This document shows, piece after piece, positions 8,953-19,327 of a stretch of 64,000 nucleotides of DNA. The notes under the pieces were generated by a model. That model had not been told where the DNA came from and did not search any database. It was given only the letters and a program-made list of their open reading frames with translations. The stretch is from assembly GCF_014695715.1 (NCBI RefSeq), contig NZ_JACJOT010000008.1, positions 496,001-560,000 on the forward strand. Reading direction: 5' to 3'. The stretch's first letter is position 1, and every line of letters starts with the position of its first letter. The stretch is from Microcoleus sp. FACHB-68 (GTDB taxonomy: Bacteria; Cyanobacteriota; Cyanobacteriia; Cyanobacteriales; Oscillatoriaceae). The translations under genes were made by a program, and so were the position numbers.

Positions 8953-11900
8953 TTAGCGGTGATTCTGATAACAGCGTTGCCGATAAATTTGAGCGACTTG
9001 ATCGCCTGGGTTGAGGCGCAGACACTCTTCAAACAATTGCGCCGCTTTGTTGAACTGTTCTAAGTTGTAGAGCGATAAGGCTTCTGTAAATGATTGTAGC
9101 GTATTTAATTTGCCGTTTTTGAGTGCCGGCGGGTCAGCTTCAAAGATTTCATAGACTGTGACGGATTGGGATTTACCTTTAACGTTTACGGTGTCTATGG
9201 TGCGAATTGCATAATCTGCCGGTTTCGTCAATCGTTCATAAGTTTGTTGGGTTATTAATAATGGCAGGCCATAATTTTTGGTTAAACCTTCTACGCGCGA
9301 AGCTAAATTTACCGCATCACTAATTACGGTGCCATCCATGCGATTTTGTCCGCCAACCGTTCCTAACATTAAGGTGCCGGTGTTGATACCAATGCCAATT
9401 TGAATAGGATGATAGCCCGAATGGATGCGATGTTGGTTGTATTGGGCAAGCCGATGAAGCATCGAAATGCCGGCTTTCACTGCATTATCTGCCTCGCCAC
9501 TAAATAAGGCCATAATTGCATCACCGATATATTTATCGATAAAACCATTATTTTCAACGATTGCCGGTTCCATGCAAGACAGATAAGAATTAATAAACTT
9601 GAAATTATCTGCCGGATTCAGACTTTCTGATAAGGTTGTGAAGTCGCGGATATCGGAGAAGAGAATCGACATCTCTAGCTGTACGGCATCACCTAATTTG
9701 ATCTCCGTAAGGCTTTCATAGCCCAGAAAAGATAGAAATTGATTGGGCACAAAGCGACTCGCTGCTTCGGCTAATTCTAATTCGTTATCTAGAGCTTTTT
9801 CTAAGTCATGATTTACTTCAGACAGCTCAGAATAAAGTTTGGCATTTTGAATTGAAATAGCAGCAGAGGAAGATAACAATTTTAAAACTTCCACTCGTTC
9901 AGGCGTAAAACTTCCTCTTGTTAAGTTATTTTCTAAATAAACAATACTAACGATTTTTCCTTGATTAATTAGTGGGACGCACAGAATTGATTTAGGTCGG
10001 CATTCTTTGATATAAGGATCGTTACTAAACTTTTCCTCACAACTCGCGTCATTTAATACGATAGTTTCTTTCGTTCTAGAAACATAATTAATAATTGTTG
10101 CAGCCAAGTTTTGAGAAGTTTCAACAGGAATTGATTGCAACACGGTTATCTGTTCAGAACTTACTGTTTCTATCGCATTATCGTGCGACGCTTCGCTAAC
10201 CGCTTCAATCAGCAACCTTCCCTGACTTTCTAGAATCAGGTAGCCTTTTTGTGCCCCCGCATTTTCAATAAGAATTTTCATCAAACTAGACAGCAACTTA
10301 TCCAGCACGATTTCACCAGAAATCGCTTGAGAAGCTTTCATTACTGAAGCAATATCAAGTGATGAACTTGAGCCACTGCTAGTTAGAGAGATAGAAATTT
10401 TAGTGTCTTTAATTCCGCCTTGAGCTGTCACCAATAACTGCCGATATCGTGTCTCTAAATTCTTAACCTTAGCAGTGGCACCCCATAGCTGATAACAGTA
10501 ACGCGCTTCCTGCATATAGGCTTTGGCATTCAGATCCTTCCCTTTAGATAAATAAAATTTGGCTGCCAGTTCATAAGCAAATGCAGATTCATGGATATAT
10601 TCATGTTCTTTGGCTAGGGAAATGGCGCGCTCATAATAGTCTAGAGCTAATGCACTTTTACCAAGAACTCGACACAGCTCTGCTTCCACCAGATAAAAGT
10701 TGTTTAAGTAGTTTATTGGAGCTAATTTTGCCCATTTCTTTATTTTATTTTGATTAGCTTTTACTTTCTGAAGTAATTGTTTTTGCTCAGTTTTAACAAC
10801 AGTGGGATAGACAGCTAGCCGGGTTAAAGAGTCATAAAAATAAAAATAACCGATGCAAAGCGTTGCCGTAGCACTATCTAAATACTGCTCAGTAAAAGTT
10901 GCATTTGATAAAGCTTCAGGATACTGCTCTAATATGTAACAAAGAATTAGCTTATTTAAGTAAAGCGCAAAAAGTGAGGTGCGATCCTTTGCTTCAATTA
11001 GTAGAGGTATCACACTTTCTTCGTTGCACGCATCACCGGCTAAATTACAGGGATTTTCTGCTTGACTTAATAAGTTAAGAACGGCTTGGTGATAAGATTT
11101 TAACAAAGAAAGCGCTTGTTCCTGCTTCAATTGCTTCATCGCTTGGCTGTATGCTGCCATCTGAAGTTCTAGAGCCGGCAAGTCTTTGCCAATCATATAC
11201 GAGTAACAGCAATAAGCAAAAGCTGCATAGGTAGCATACTCAAAATCTCCGGTTTCTAGCCCACTTTTATAAGCCTCTACTAAAGGTAATAGCTGTGCTG
11301 TAGCCGGTGCTTTCCAATGGCTGATGAAACAGCTCACAATATGGAGAGTTTTAGACTTAAACTCTCTGAGGCTGAATTTATCTAGTAACCTTAAAGATAA
11401 TTGACCAAATTCATAACCCGACTCAATCTCTTGCACCACTCCACAAAGAATTAATCCATAACTACTATAGGCATCGATACACTTAGGACTGTTGCCGTGC
11501 TTGATTGAGAGAATAACCTGTTGAAACACAATCAACGGTAGAAGTTTAGGTGCGGCAAAATAGGCAGGAGAAAATATCCTTGACAGAATACGCATCGCTG
11601 CTAGTTTGTAAGGATCGGTCATTTGAGGTAGATCGACTAAATCTAAAATTTGTTTTCCTACCATCGCTAGCTTGATTTCCATTAATCCCATTAAAATATT
11701 TAAGGTATTCGGGTTTTTGGGGAGTTTCACGCCCACTTGCCTTAAAAATTTCAGTCCGATATCAATTGCTTCTTCTAGCTGGCTTTTTGCCGTAAATGCG
11801 GTTATTTTTACCTCAACAACTTTGATTTGATCCAGAACAGTTTTTGCTTTTTGCACCACAACTTCAACGATTTTGTCCATTTGTTCAAAATCGCCATTAA

Positions 11901-14343
11901 GATAAGCTGTTTCTGCGGCTTCTATAGATAATTCTAGAACCAACTCATACTGCCTCCGCCAGCCTTCTTTTCCTAACAGTTCTATGCCTGTTTGCAGATA
12001 ACTGAAAGCTGCTTCATAGGCAGTAGATGCTTTAGCTTTTTTACCGGCTATGAGATTTAACTGAGCTAATTCGTCTTTTTCTTTTCGTTCAGTGATTAGT
12101 TCAATCCCAAAATTGAGTTGGTTAACAATGTCAAAGATTTTCTCTTCTCGCTTATCTAGAAGCGTATTTTGCAATAGCAGTCGCCCGATTTGCCGATGGA
12201 TAATTAATTTCTCAGCTTCGGGAATCAAAGAATAAGCGGCTTGCTGAATTCTATCATGAACAAATTTATATTCTAGAGCGTGCAAATTAAGAGGAAGGAC
12301 ATCGTCAGAAAAGCCAAAATCACTGAGATTGCTCAGGATTACGACTAAACTTTTGGCAACTGCTGCCTCCAAGCTGCTCACAACGTCTTGCAAAGGTTTT
12401 TCACTACAAATTGCTAAGGTTGCTAACTCAAATTGATTGCCCGTACAGGCAGCGAGCTTTAACATCTCTTGAGTATTATTGGGCAGTTTTTGAATTTTGC
12501 TTGCCATCAACTCGACGACGTTATCAGTAAAGTCTCTAGCTAGAATTTCTGCTAAATCCCACTGCCACGTTCCCCGATCCATGAGAATTTTTGAATCTTG
12601 AGATTTAGATTCTGGTTGTTTAAAATTTAGTAAATTATCAGTGTATAGAGATTTTAAAAACTCACTCAAGAAAAAGGGATTGCCATCCGTCTTGAAAAGC
12701 AATAATTCGGCAAGTGGCTTGGCGATTTCTGCTTCACAATTAAGGGTATCTGAAATGAGTTGAATAACAGTAGTTAGCTCCAAGGGTGACAGAAAAATTC
12801 GATTAATAACTACACCATTTTTAGCGATCTCATCTAAAGTCAACGTTAACGGATGAGCTGAAGAAACTTCATTATCTCGATAAGCCCCAATTAAAAATAG
12901 CCCGCTTGGGGCAGCGCTCATTAACAGTTGCATCAGCTTTAAAGAAGCTCCATCTGCCCATTGCAAATCGTCTAAAAAGATGGCTAAAGGGTGCGAGGGT
13001 TGAGTAAAGACTTTGATGAAGTTCTGAAAGACTAAATTAAAGCGATTTAGAGATTCTGTTGGGCCTAATTCTGGAACGGCGGGTTGCTTGCCGGTGATTA
13101 ATTCCACTTCAGGAATAACGTCTACAATTACTTGGGCATTAATCCCCAAGGCATCTAACAATTTCTCTCGCCATTCTTGAAGCGACTGGGTATTTTCTGT
13201 TAACAATTGTTTGACTAATTCGCGAAAAGCACTAACAATCGCACTATAGGGAATATTGCGCTGATACTGGTCAAATTTTCCTGAGATGAAATAGCCGCGC
13301 TTCTGGGTAACGGGTTTATAAAGTTCCTGTACTAACGCGGATTTGCCGATGCCAGAATAACCGGCTACTAACATCATTTCAGTTTGCCCCAAACAAACTT
13401 GCTCAAAAGCGGTTAGTAAAGTCTCAACTTCTCGTTCTCTGCCATAAAGTTTTTGTGAAATTTGAAATTTATCGGAAATATCTTGACCGGCAACCAAAAA
13501 ATCTGATATCTTTCCGTTGCATTGAAGTTGATTCAAGCATTCTTTTAAATCTGCTAAAATTCCATAAACGCTCTGATATCGATCTTCAGCAGTTTTTGCC
13601 ATCAACTTCATGACAATTGCTGAAACAGCGTTGGGAATTTCTGGATTGAGTTCTGATGGCGACACCGGCACTCTGGCAATATGACAGTGAACTAATTCCA
13701 GCGCATCATCCGTTTCAAAAGGCAATTGATTTGTTAGCAATTCATAAAACGTAACGCCAAGCGAGTAAAAATCTGTACGATAATCTAAAGCCCGATTCAT
13801 TCTGCCGGTTTGTTCCGGCGACATATAGGCAAGTGTGCCTTCTAAAACGTTAGGATTTTTTAAAGCCGGTGTTTCCCGCGTTAACTTGGTGGAGATCCCG
13901 AAATCAATAATTTTTAATTGATGGGTTTCTTTGTTAAAAACAACATTAGAGGGATTAATATCTTTGTGGATAACATTTGCTGCATGAATCTGCCCTAATG
14001 CGTCTGTTGTAGCGATGGCAATTTGCAGAAATTCTTCTAAAGTAAATCGGCCCTGCTGCATCCAATATTTCAAAGATTTGCCGCCAAAATCTTCGAGAAA
14101 CATCACAAGGGTATTTTGATATTTCTGTAAATCATAAACTTGAACAACCCCCGCCAGATTCAGCAACTTCGTGATTTGATATTCTGTGCGATAGCGAGTG
14201 AGTTCAGCCGGCGTCGGGTAATCTTGTTTGAGAACTTTGAGAATAACGGGTTGATGATCTGACTCCCGAATCCCTCCATATACTAGGGAGTTGGCGCTTT
14301 CATAAATTTGAGCTTTAACAGAAATGCCGGCAAGGGTGATCAT
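8953..14343 (-). CDS. Giant Ser/Thr kinase - AAA ATPase - GAF - class III adenylate/guanylate cyclase
   Basis: A 1796-residue soluble signalling protein. Domains: an N-terminal protein kinase (about 5-270; VILK Lys36, HKD Asp128, Asn133, DFG 147-149; the glycine loop is degenerate), an AAA_16-type ATPase (Walker A GYSGIGKS, Lys334), a long helical TPR-like middle, a GAF domain (about 1330-1500), a class III cyclase (about 1545-1720; metal Asp1564 in LFSDIRDF, Asp1608 in YIGDAIM, and [11 protein letters not shown] holding the Asn/Arg pair), and a short TPR-like tail. Cyanobacteria have many kinase-ATPase-GAF proteins ending in a histidine kinase; here a cyclase replaces it. The checked cyclase residues are present, so it is probably catalytic. 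trmFO follows two bases later. Inputs and substrates are unknown. Confidence 0.92.
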   Translation of the reverse strand: MITLAGISVKAQIYESANSLVYGGIRESDHQPVILKVLKQDYPTPAELTRYRTEYQITKLLNLAGVVQVYDLQKYQNTLVMFLEDFGGKSLKYWMQQGRFTLEEFLQIAIATTDALGQIHAANVIHKDINPSNVVFNKETHQLKIIDFGISTKLTRETPALKNPNVLEGTLAYMSPEQTGRMNRALDYRTDFYSLGVTFYELLTNQLPFETDDALELVHCHIARVPVSPSELNPEIPNAVSAIVMKLMAKTAEDRYQSVYGILADLKECLNQLQCNGKISDFLVAGQDISDKFQISQKLYGREREVETLLTAFEQVCLGQTEMMLVAGYSGIGKSALVQELYKPVTQKRGYFISGKFDQYQRNIPYSAIVSAFRELVKQLLTENTQSLQEWREKLLDALGINAQVIVDVIPEVELITGKQPAVPELGPTESLNRFNLVFQNFIKVFTQPSHPLAIFLDDLQWADGASLKLMQLLMSAAPSGLFLIGAYRDNEVSSAHPLTLTLDEIAKNGVVINRIFLSPLELTTVIQLISDTLNCEAEIAKPLAELLLFKTDGNPFFLSEFLKSLYTDNLLNFKQPESKSQDSKILMDRGTWQWDLAEILARDFTDNVVELMASKIQKLPNNTQEMLKLAACTGNQFELATLAICSEKPLQDVVSSLEAAVAKSLVVILSNLSDFGFSDDVLPLNLHALEYKFVHDRIQQAAYSLIPEAEKLIIHRQIGRLLLQNTLLDKREEKIFDIVNQLNFGIELITERKEKDELAQLNLIAGKKAKASTAYEAAFSYLQTGIELLGKEGWRRQYELVLELSIEAAETAYLNGDFEQMDKIVEVVVQKAKTVLDQIKVVEVKITAFTAKSQLEEAIDIGLKFLRQVGVKLPKNPNTLNILMGLMEIKLAMVGKQILDLVDLPQMTDPYKLAAMRILSRIFSPAYFAAPKLLPLIVFQQVILSIKHGNSPKCIDAYSSYGLILCGVVQEIESGYEFGQLSLRLLDKFSLREFKSKTLHIVSCFISHWKAPATAQLLPLVEAYKSGLETGDFEYATYAAFAYCCYSYMIGKDLPALELQMAAYSQAMKQLKQEQALSLLKSYHQAVLNLLSQAENPCNLAGDACNEESVIPLLIEAKDRTSLFALYLNKLILCYILEQYPEALSNATFTEQYLDSATATLCIGYFYFYDSLTRLAVYPTVVKTEQKQLLQKVKANQNKIKKWAKLAPINYLNNFYLVEAELCRVLGKSALALDYYERAISLAKEHEYIHESAFAYELAAKFYLSKGKDLNAKAYMQEARYCYQLWGATAKVKNLETRYRQLLVTAQGGIKDTKISISLTSSGSSSSLDIASVMKASQAISGEIVLDKLLSSLMKILIENAGAQKGYLILESQGRLLIEAVSEASHDNAIETVSSEQITVLQSIPVETSQNLAATIINYVSRTKETIVLNDASCEEKFSNDPYIKECRPKSILCVPLINQGKIVSIVYLENNLTRGSFTPERVEVLKLLSSSAAISIQNAKLYSELSEVNHDLEKALDNELELAEAASRFVPNQFLSFLGYESLTEIKLGDAVQLEMSILFSDIRDFTTLSESLNPADNFKFINSYLSCMEPAIVENNGFIDKYIGDAIMALFSGEADNAVKAGISMLHRLAQYNQHRIHSGYHPIQIGIGINTGTLMLGTVGGQNRMDGTVISDAVNLASRVEGLTKNYGLPLLITQQTYERLTKPADYAIRTIDTVNVKGKSQSVTVYEIFEADPPALKNGKLNTLQSFTEALSLYNLEQFNKAAQLFEECLRLNPGDQVAQIYRQRCYQNHR

Positions 14344-14619
14344 ATCAATAGTTTTTTGCTGTAAATAATCATTAATCTATCTTAGGATAGATACAATTAT
14401 CATAAAACTTTAACTTATAAAATAACTTGTCTGCAATCGGCTCCCCAAGTAGCTTCAGCAATCCCCTAATTTTGGCTTCAACCCAATCCCCAAGCATCTG
14501 AGGGTAACTCTTGATCAGGTACGGTTTTGGGAGCCAACAACACAATAGTTTATGACTCCTCAAACTCATTGAAATTATTCGGTTAATGGGGACAGGGTTG
14601 AAGCCAGAAATTTGAGCCT
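14344..14619. other. Intergenic region upstream of the giant kinase
   Basis: It separates the site-2 protease gene from the kinase gene, both on the minus strand, and presumably holds the kinase promoter. A 65-codon minus-strand frame (14372-14569) resembles nothing I recognise. No clear operator or terminator was seen. Confidence 0.4.
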
Positions 14620-16089
14620 TTAATTAAAAAGAATTCGAGGTGCCGGCAAAAGAATTAACACCAACAAAGCCAATGCGATTAATCCTAAAAAATCGCGTCG
14701 GTTATCAAGTTCACTGACATCATTAAGCGCCGGCTCATCACGGATAGGCATCACGATTAACAGCAGCGCCCACAGCAACAATTCAGGCCGGATAAAAGAC
14801 AAAATTAACATCAAGAACCGGGCGACTTGACCCACAACTAAACTGGTGCGCTGTCCGAACATGGCATGAACGATGTGGCCGCCATCAAGCGGGCCAACCG
14901 GCATCAAATTGAACGCAGTAACAATCATCCCGACATAGCCGGCAACCGCAACCGGATGCAGCGAGATCGCCTTACCGGCACCCAGCGCACCGCCCAACGC
15001 CAGCTTACTCAACAGACTCAGCAACAGAAAAAAGTTAGGATTGAGCGCATCAAACGTTAACATCCCACCACTGGGAAGCGAGGGAACCACTTGAGAGTGA
15101 GCCAACCCCCAAACCAGCAGCGGCACCGTTACGACGAAGCCTGCTAAAGGGCCGGCAATACTGATATCAAACAGCGCTTTGCGATTCGGCACCGGCGATC
15201 GCATCTGTATAAACGCGCCAAACGTGCCCAAGAAAAAAGGCAAAGGAATAAAATAGGGCAGCGTCGTGCGAATTTGATAAAACCGAGCTGTCAAGTAATG
15301 GGCCAACTCGTGAACGCCCAAAATCGCCATCAGTGCCAAAGCGTATGGTAGTCCCTTAAGCAGTAAAGCTGGATTCGCCGGCAGCTTGTCAGCCATCCCA
15401 ACCAGTTGAACCCCAAATCGCGTCGTCGTGAACAGCGTAATTACCAGCAGCGCTAACGCAAAAACAGGGCGCGTGATCAACTCAGGTTTTTGCCCTTCAG
15501 CCGCCTCACGGTAGGGGTTTGGCACCAGTGCAAAGAAAGGTTTGCGATTAAGAGTTTCTCGAAACACCAGTAAAAACCGATCACCAAATAAGGCGGTTAT
15601 TTTTTCTTCAACAGTCTGGTAAGCCTCCTGTGGATTTGTCCGCAGCCGGCCCCAGCAGATCACCGCTTGAGGCCGGTATTCAATGTTTTGCAAATAATAA
15701 GTAGACCAGGGAAAACAATCGCGTAGCTGGGTTTCTTCAGCTTGAGTAATCGGACGCACAGACGGGCGATCCTTCTTAGAATCGTCTGTCTGAGGCGATT
15801 CATCAGCTAAATCTGGCTCAACCGGCTGCTTTGGTGGCATTGCCTCGCGCCGGCCCAAGTGAATTAGCCACCAGTAAATAGGCGGACAAATTACAAATGG
15901 GCCAATTGCCAGTGCCAGAGGCATGGGTTGGTCTTGGCCATAAATTAACACCCACGCGCACCAAACCAAAGCCGGTGCCATCATCACCAGCCACAAAATC
16001 CACACCGGCGTGCGGGTTACAGTAGCGACAGAGCGCTGCAAAATGAGATATGTAAACAGTCCTAGAAACAGGAGCAACCAGAGAACCAT
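14620..16089 (-). CDS. Site-2 protease, M50 family intramembrane zinc metalloprotease
   Basis: A polytopic membrane protein of 489 residues. The zinc site is the HELAH motif (His260, Glu261, His264) in a transmembrane helix, with the third ligand Asp402 in NLMPVGPLDGG. An N-terminal hydrophobic pair and a soluble segment (about 75-200) precede the catalytic core, as in cyanobacterial and plastid EGY1-like proteases. Such enzymes release membrane-bound regulators or degrade membrane proteins. A TTG at 16104 is an alternative start, but the ATG at 16089 begins directly with the first membrane segment. The divergent gene begins at 16093, leaving only 3 bp between start codons. Confidence 0.92.
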   Translation of the reverse strand: MVLWLLLFLGLFTYLILQRSVATVTRTPVWILWLVMMAPALVWCAWVLIYGQDQPMPLALAIGPFVICPPIYWWLIHLGRREAMPPKQPVEPDLADESPQTDDSKKDRPSVRPITQAEETQLRDCFPWSTYYLQNIEYRPQAVICWGRLRTNPQEAYQTVEEKITALFGDRFLLVFRETLNRKPFFALVPNPYREAAEGQKPELITRPVFALALLVITLFTTTRFGVQLVGMADKLPANPALLLKGLPYALALMAILGVHELAHYLTARFYQIRTTLPYFIPLPFFLGTFGAFIQMRSPVPNRKALFDISIAGPLAGFVVTVPLLVWGLAHSQVVPSLPSGGMLTFDALNPNFFLLLSLLSKLALGGALGAGKAISLHPVAVAGYVGMIVTAFNLMPVGPLDGGHIVHAMFGQRTSLVVGQVARFLMLILSFIRPELLLWALLLIVMPIRDEPALNDVSELDNRRDFLGLIALALLVLILLPAPRILFN

Positions 16090-16092
16090 GCT

Positions 16093-16749
16093 ATGCCCAA
16101 GCAACCACAGGCTGCCCTCGATACCGTTTATGCGTTTTCACCCAACCGAGATACCTTGGGAGCAACAGCCTATCTCATTGTAGAAAACCGTGCCAATATC
16201 CTCATCGACTGTCCGGCAATTGATGAGCTTAACTTAGAATTTTTGCAGCAGCAAGGCGGCGTGCGGTCGTTATTCCTCACGCATCGGGGCGCGATTGGCA
16301 AGGCAGAGAAAATTCAGCAAGAAACCGGCTGTGAAATCGTCATTCAAGAGCAAGAAGCCTATCTTTTGCCGGAATTAGCCGTAAAAAACTTTTCTGACGA
16401 GTTTACTTTCAGCCCTAGCTGCCAAGCCATTTGGACACCCGGACACTCTCCCGGTTCGTCTTGCCTGTATTATGCCGGCAGTGGCGGAGTGCTGTTCACC
16501 GGGCGTCATTTGCTGCCAAATCAACAAGGTGAGCCGGTGCCTTTGCGAACCTCAAAAACCTTTCACTGGCCACGACAAATCCGCAGCGTTCAGTCACTCA
16601 TCGACCGTTTCACACCGGCAACCCTAAGTTATATCTGCCCTGGTGCCAACACCGGCTACCTGCGCGGTCAACGAGTCATTGATCGCGCTTACGGGCGATT
16701 AGCCCAGCTTGACTTAGAAGGTTGCCGGCAGTCTCAAGCCTTAGTTTAG
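16093..16749 (+). CDS. Metallo-beta-lactamase-fold protein with degenerate metal site
   Basis: A 218-residue protein with the overall order of the MBL fold: TLGATAYLIV, ILIDCP, LFLTHRGAIGKA, WTPGHSPGSSCLYY and VLFTGRHLL. In active enzymes the third segment reads HxHxDH; here only its first His remains. The Asp of the later GD motif is replaced by Arg (TGRH). The His of PGHSPGS is kept. It may therefore bind metal poorly or not at all and act as a binding or redox-independent protein; no substrate can be named. Its ATG is 3 bp from the divergent protease ATG, so each promoter must lie inside the other gene. Confidence 0.8.
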   Translation: MPKQPQAALDTVYAFSPNRDTLGATAYLIVENRANILIDCPAIDELNLEFLQQQGGVRSLFLTHRGAIGKAEKIQQETGCEIVIQEQEAYLLPELAVKNFSDEFTFSPSCQAIWTPGHSPGSSCLYYAGSGGVLFTGRHLLPNQQGEPVPLRTSKTFHWPRQIRSVQSLIDRFTPATLSYICPGANTGYLRGQRVIDRAYGRLAQLDLEGCRQSQALV

Positions 16750-16905
16750 TGCTGAGTCCTGAGTCCTGAGTCCTGAGTAGGGAAAGGCAGTGGCTAGTGG
16801 TTAGTAGTCAACTCTAGCCCCTAACCCCATGCCCAATGCCCCATGCCCCATGCCCCATGCCCCATGCCCAATCCCCCATGCCCAATGCCCAATCCCCAAT
16901 GCCCC
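16750..16905. repeat. Short tandem heptamer repeats (STRR-like)
   Basis: Two arrays lie downstream of the MBL-fold gene: CTGAGTC-type heptamers (about 16752-16777), and CCCATGC/CCCAATG-type heptamers (about 16826-16900). This is the short tandemly repeated repetitive sequence class known from filamentous cyanobacteria. They fill the space between two convergent genes. Confidence 0.8.
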
Positions 16906-18297
16906 TTAATCCCGCGCTATCCCCTCTCGACGGGCAGCGTGTTGCACAGCAGCAGCAACAGTCGTGGCAACGCGCTTATCAAAGACTGAGGGAATAATAT
17001 GCTCTCGATCTAAATCGGCAGGATTGACTAAAGACGCAATCGCCATTGCGGCTTCTAAATACATGGTTGTTGTGAGTGCTTGCGCCCGACAGTCAAGCGC
17101 CCCGCGAAAGATGCCTGGAAAGGCTAGGACGTTATTAATTTGGTTGGGGTAGTCACTGCGCCCTGTGGCCATAACAGCGACATCCATCGATACTAATTCT
17201 GGCTGTATTTCCGGGATGGGATTGGCCATTGCGAAAACAATCGGGTCTTTGGCCATTGAACGCACCATTTTGGTAGTGACAACTCCCGGAGCGCTGACGC
17301 CGATAAACACATCCGAACCTTCCATCGCATCCGCTAGAGTGCCGGCTTGCTCAACCGCAAATTCCCGCTTCTGCGAGTTTAAATCGGCCCGATCTTTGGA
17401 AAGAATGCCTCTGGAGTCGCACATCATGATAGCTTCAGCGCCGGCTTTATGCAGCAGGCGGGCAATAGCTACCCCAGCAGCACCGGCTCCATTAATCACG
17501 ATTCGCACGCTATCCAGGGGCTTTTTCACCAGCTTCAGGGCGTTAATCAAGGCGGCTAAGGTGACGATGGCGGTTCCGTGTTGGTCATCGTGAAACACAG
17601 GAATATCTAGTTCTTGCCGCAACCGCGCTTCAATTTCAAAACACCGGGGTGCTGCAATGTCTTCTAAATTGACGCCGCCAAATACAGGGGCAAGATTTTT
17701 GACAGTTTCGACAATAGCATCCGTGTCTTGGGTGGCTAAACAGATGGGAAAAGCATCCAAGCCGGCAAATTCTTTAAACAGCATTGCTTTGCCTTCCATC
17801 ACCGGCAAGGCTGCTGCTGGGCCAAGGTTGCCCAATCCTAAGACAGCACTGCCATCGGTGACAATCGCAACGGTATTTTGTTTAATGGTGAGGTTATAAA
17901 CTTGTTCTGGGTCTTGTGCAATTGCCATACAGATCCGGCCCACTCCAGGGGTGTAGGCCATTGCCAGATCCGAATGGCTGTTGATCACCATTTTGCTCTC
18001 TATGCTGATTTTGCCGCCCCGGTGCAGGTGGAAAGTTCGGTCATACACGTTGATCAGTTGCACATCTGGCAGCGCTTTGACTGCTTCTACAATGGTTTCG
18101 ATATGTTCTGTGCAAGTGGCATCGACGGTAATATCGCGAACGGATGTCTGGCGCGTTTGATCGACTAAATCAATTTGACCCAGGTTGCCGCCGACAGATC
18201 CAATAGCGTGGGTGACGCTAGCCAGCATACCCGCGCGATTGGGTAGCTGCAAACGAATCGTTAAACTAAAACTGGGGGTGGGTGTCAGATCTACCAT
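16906..18297 (-). CDS. ACT-domain malic enzyme (malate dehydrogenase, decarboxylating)
   Basis: Oxidative decarboxylation of malate to pyruvate and CO2. From the ATG at 18297 the protein has 463 residues: an N-terminal ACT domain (about 10-80, LTIRLQLPNRAGMLASVTHA), the malic N-terminal domain (YTPGVGRIC; catalytic Lys in MEGKAMLFKEF; FHDDQHGTA), and a Rossmann domain with GAGAAGVAIA. The C-terminus has MANPIPEI and FPGIFRGALD. The ACT module suggests allosteric control by a small ligand. The frame is open to 18390, but upstream residues are unlike the family. Cyanobacterial malic enzymes such as Synechocystis Me have this layout. NAD versus NADP preference cannot be read safely. Confidence 0.93.
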   Translation of the reverse strand: MVDLTPTPSFSLTIRLQLPNRAGMLASVTHAIGSVGGNLGQIDLVDQTRQTSVRDITVDATCTEHIETIVEAVKALPDVQLINVYDRTFHLHRGGKISIESKMVINSHSDLAMAYTPGVGRICMAIAQDPEQVYNLTIKQNTVAIVTDGSAVLGLGNLGPAAALPVMEGKAMLFKEFAGLDAFPICLATQDTDAIVETVKNLAPVFGGVNLEDIAAPRCFEIEARLRQELDIPVFHDDQHGTAIVTLAALINALKLVKKPLDSVRIVINGAGAAGVAIARLLHKAGAEAIMMCDSRGILSKDRADLNSQKREFAVEQAGTLADAMEGSDVFIGVSAPGVVTTKMVRSMAKDPIVFAMANPIPEIQPELVSMDVAVMATGRSDYPNQINNVLAFPGIFRGALDCRAQALTTTMYLEAAMAIASLVNPADLDREHIIPSVFDKRVATTVAAAVQHAARREGIARD

Positions 18298-18452
18298 GAC
18301 TGCTTGCGTTCTCCTGTGGGGGGTCAAAATCTGGCAAGTAAATTTTTGTGTAGCGACATAACATAGCATATCTCTACGACAATCGTTCATAGCTTATGGG
18401 AACAACCGGCTCATAACTGTATTTATCTGCACCAATAAACACTTCTACCCTC

Positions 18453-18887
18453 ATGCCAAGTCTCTATGTGGAAATCGAGATTAATGCACCCAAGCAGCGA
18501 GTTTGGCAGGTTTTGATTCAAAAAGACCAGTGGTTGCACTGGAATACGTTTTTGTTTGATCGCGAGCCGGCTCTGCCATTTGAGCAGGGGAAAGAAGTGG
18601 TACTTTGTGTGCAGCGCGTGCGCGGTGAGGAAGAGACAGAATTTGAGCCGGTGGTGACTTTAGTTCTGCCGGCAGTTTGTTTAAAATGGGTTTCTGCAAT
18701 TCCGGGGTTTCGCCACGAATACATTTTTGAGCTGCAAGAAATTGGCGTTGGCCGCACTAAATACATACATCGAGAAAATTTTTCCGGTTTTCTGACTCGC
18801 GTATTTTTACCTTTTCTTCGTGATGATGAGAAAAAAGGCATGGAACGCATGGCCAAAGAATTGAAGCGCTATGCAGAGCGGTCTTAA
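18453..18887 (+). CDS. SRPBCC (START-like) family protein
   Basis: A 144-residue soluble protein beginning LYVEIEINAPKQRVWQVLIQ, the typical first strand and helix of SRPBCC ligand-binding proteins, followed by WLHWNTFL and a conserved core ending in a long C-terminal helix (DEKKGMERMAKELKRYAE). The fold makes a deep hydrophobic pocket; the ligand is unknown. It diverges from the malic enzyme gene. No operon partner is visible. Confidence 0.8.
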   Translation: MPSLYVEIEINAPKQRVWQVLIQKDQWLHWNTFLFDREPALPFEQGKEVVLCVQRVRGEEETEFEPVVTLVLPAVCLKWVSAIPGFRHEYIFELQEIGVGRTKYIHRENFSGFLTRVFLPFLRDDEKKGMERMAKELKRYAERS

Positions 18888-19054
18888 TGCCGGTATTTGA
18901 GCGTAATCAATCTTGTTTTTGTTGTTTTTCAAGTCTAAATAAATAAAAACTAACCAAATTTTAATATCATGTTTAAATATTTTCAATTTATTTATTAAAA
19001 AATAACTAAAATGATAAAATTGAGACAGGTTTAATTAATTTGAGGAAATTGCTC

Positions 19055-19233
19055 ATGACAGTTTCAAACAGTCAAACCTCAACCGAGATTAAATATTCTT
19101 ATACAGACAAGCACAAGCAAGGCGGGAAGCGATTCCCCGGTTGTTAGAATAGGGGTTAAATGTAGAACAAATGGCAGCAGCATTAAGCTTACCGGCATCT
19201 GAAGTAAAAGAAGTCGCTGAAGAACAGAGATAA
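19055..19233 (+). pseudogene. Decayed remnant of an Rpn/PD-(D/E)XK-type protein C-terminus
   Basis: The ATG at 19055 opens a 30-codon frame that stops at a TAG. In another frame the same stretch reads EAIPRLLE, an in-frame stop, then GLNVEQMAAALSLPASEV and a charged end, stopping at 19233. That pattern (a helix, 'xLxVEQMAxxLxLPxxEV', charged end) is what I know from the C-termini of Rpn-type transposase/nuclease-like proteins. A frameshift and an internal stop make it a remnant. The family assignment is inference from a short motif. Confidence 0.5.
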
Positions 19234-19327
19234 GCACAGACCGCTTAAAACCGTACCCTAAAGCTTGCCGGCTATTCAATACCCTGATATGTTGACAAAA
19301 GCACTAAAAACTCAGCGGGAAAGCGCT

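Noticed and set aside
14372-14569. 65-codon minus-strand frame upstream of the giant kinase
   Set aside because: No recognisable domain, no good ribosome site, and it lies where a promoter is expected. Left as unassigned intergenic sequence.
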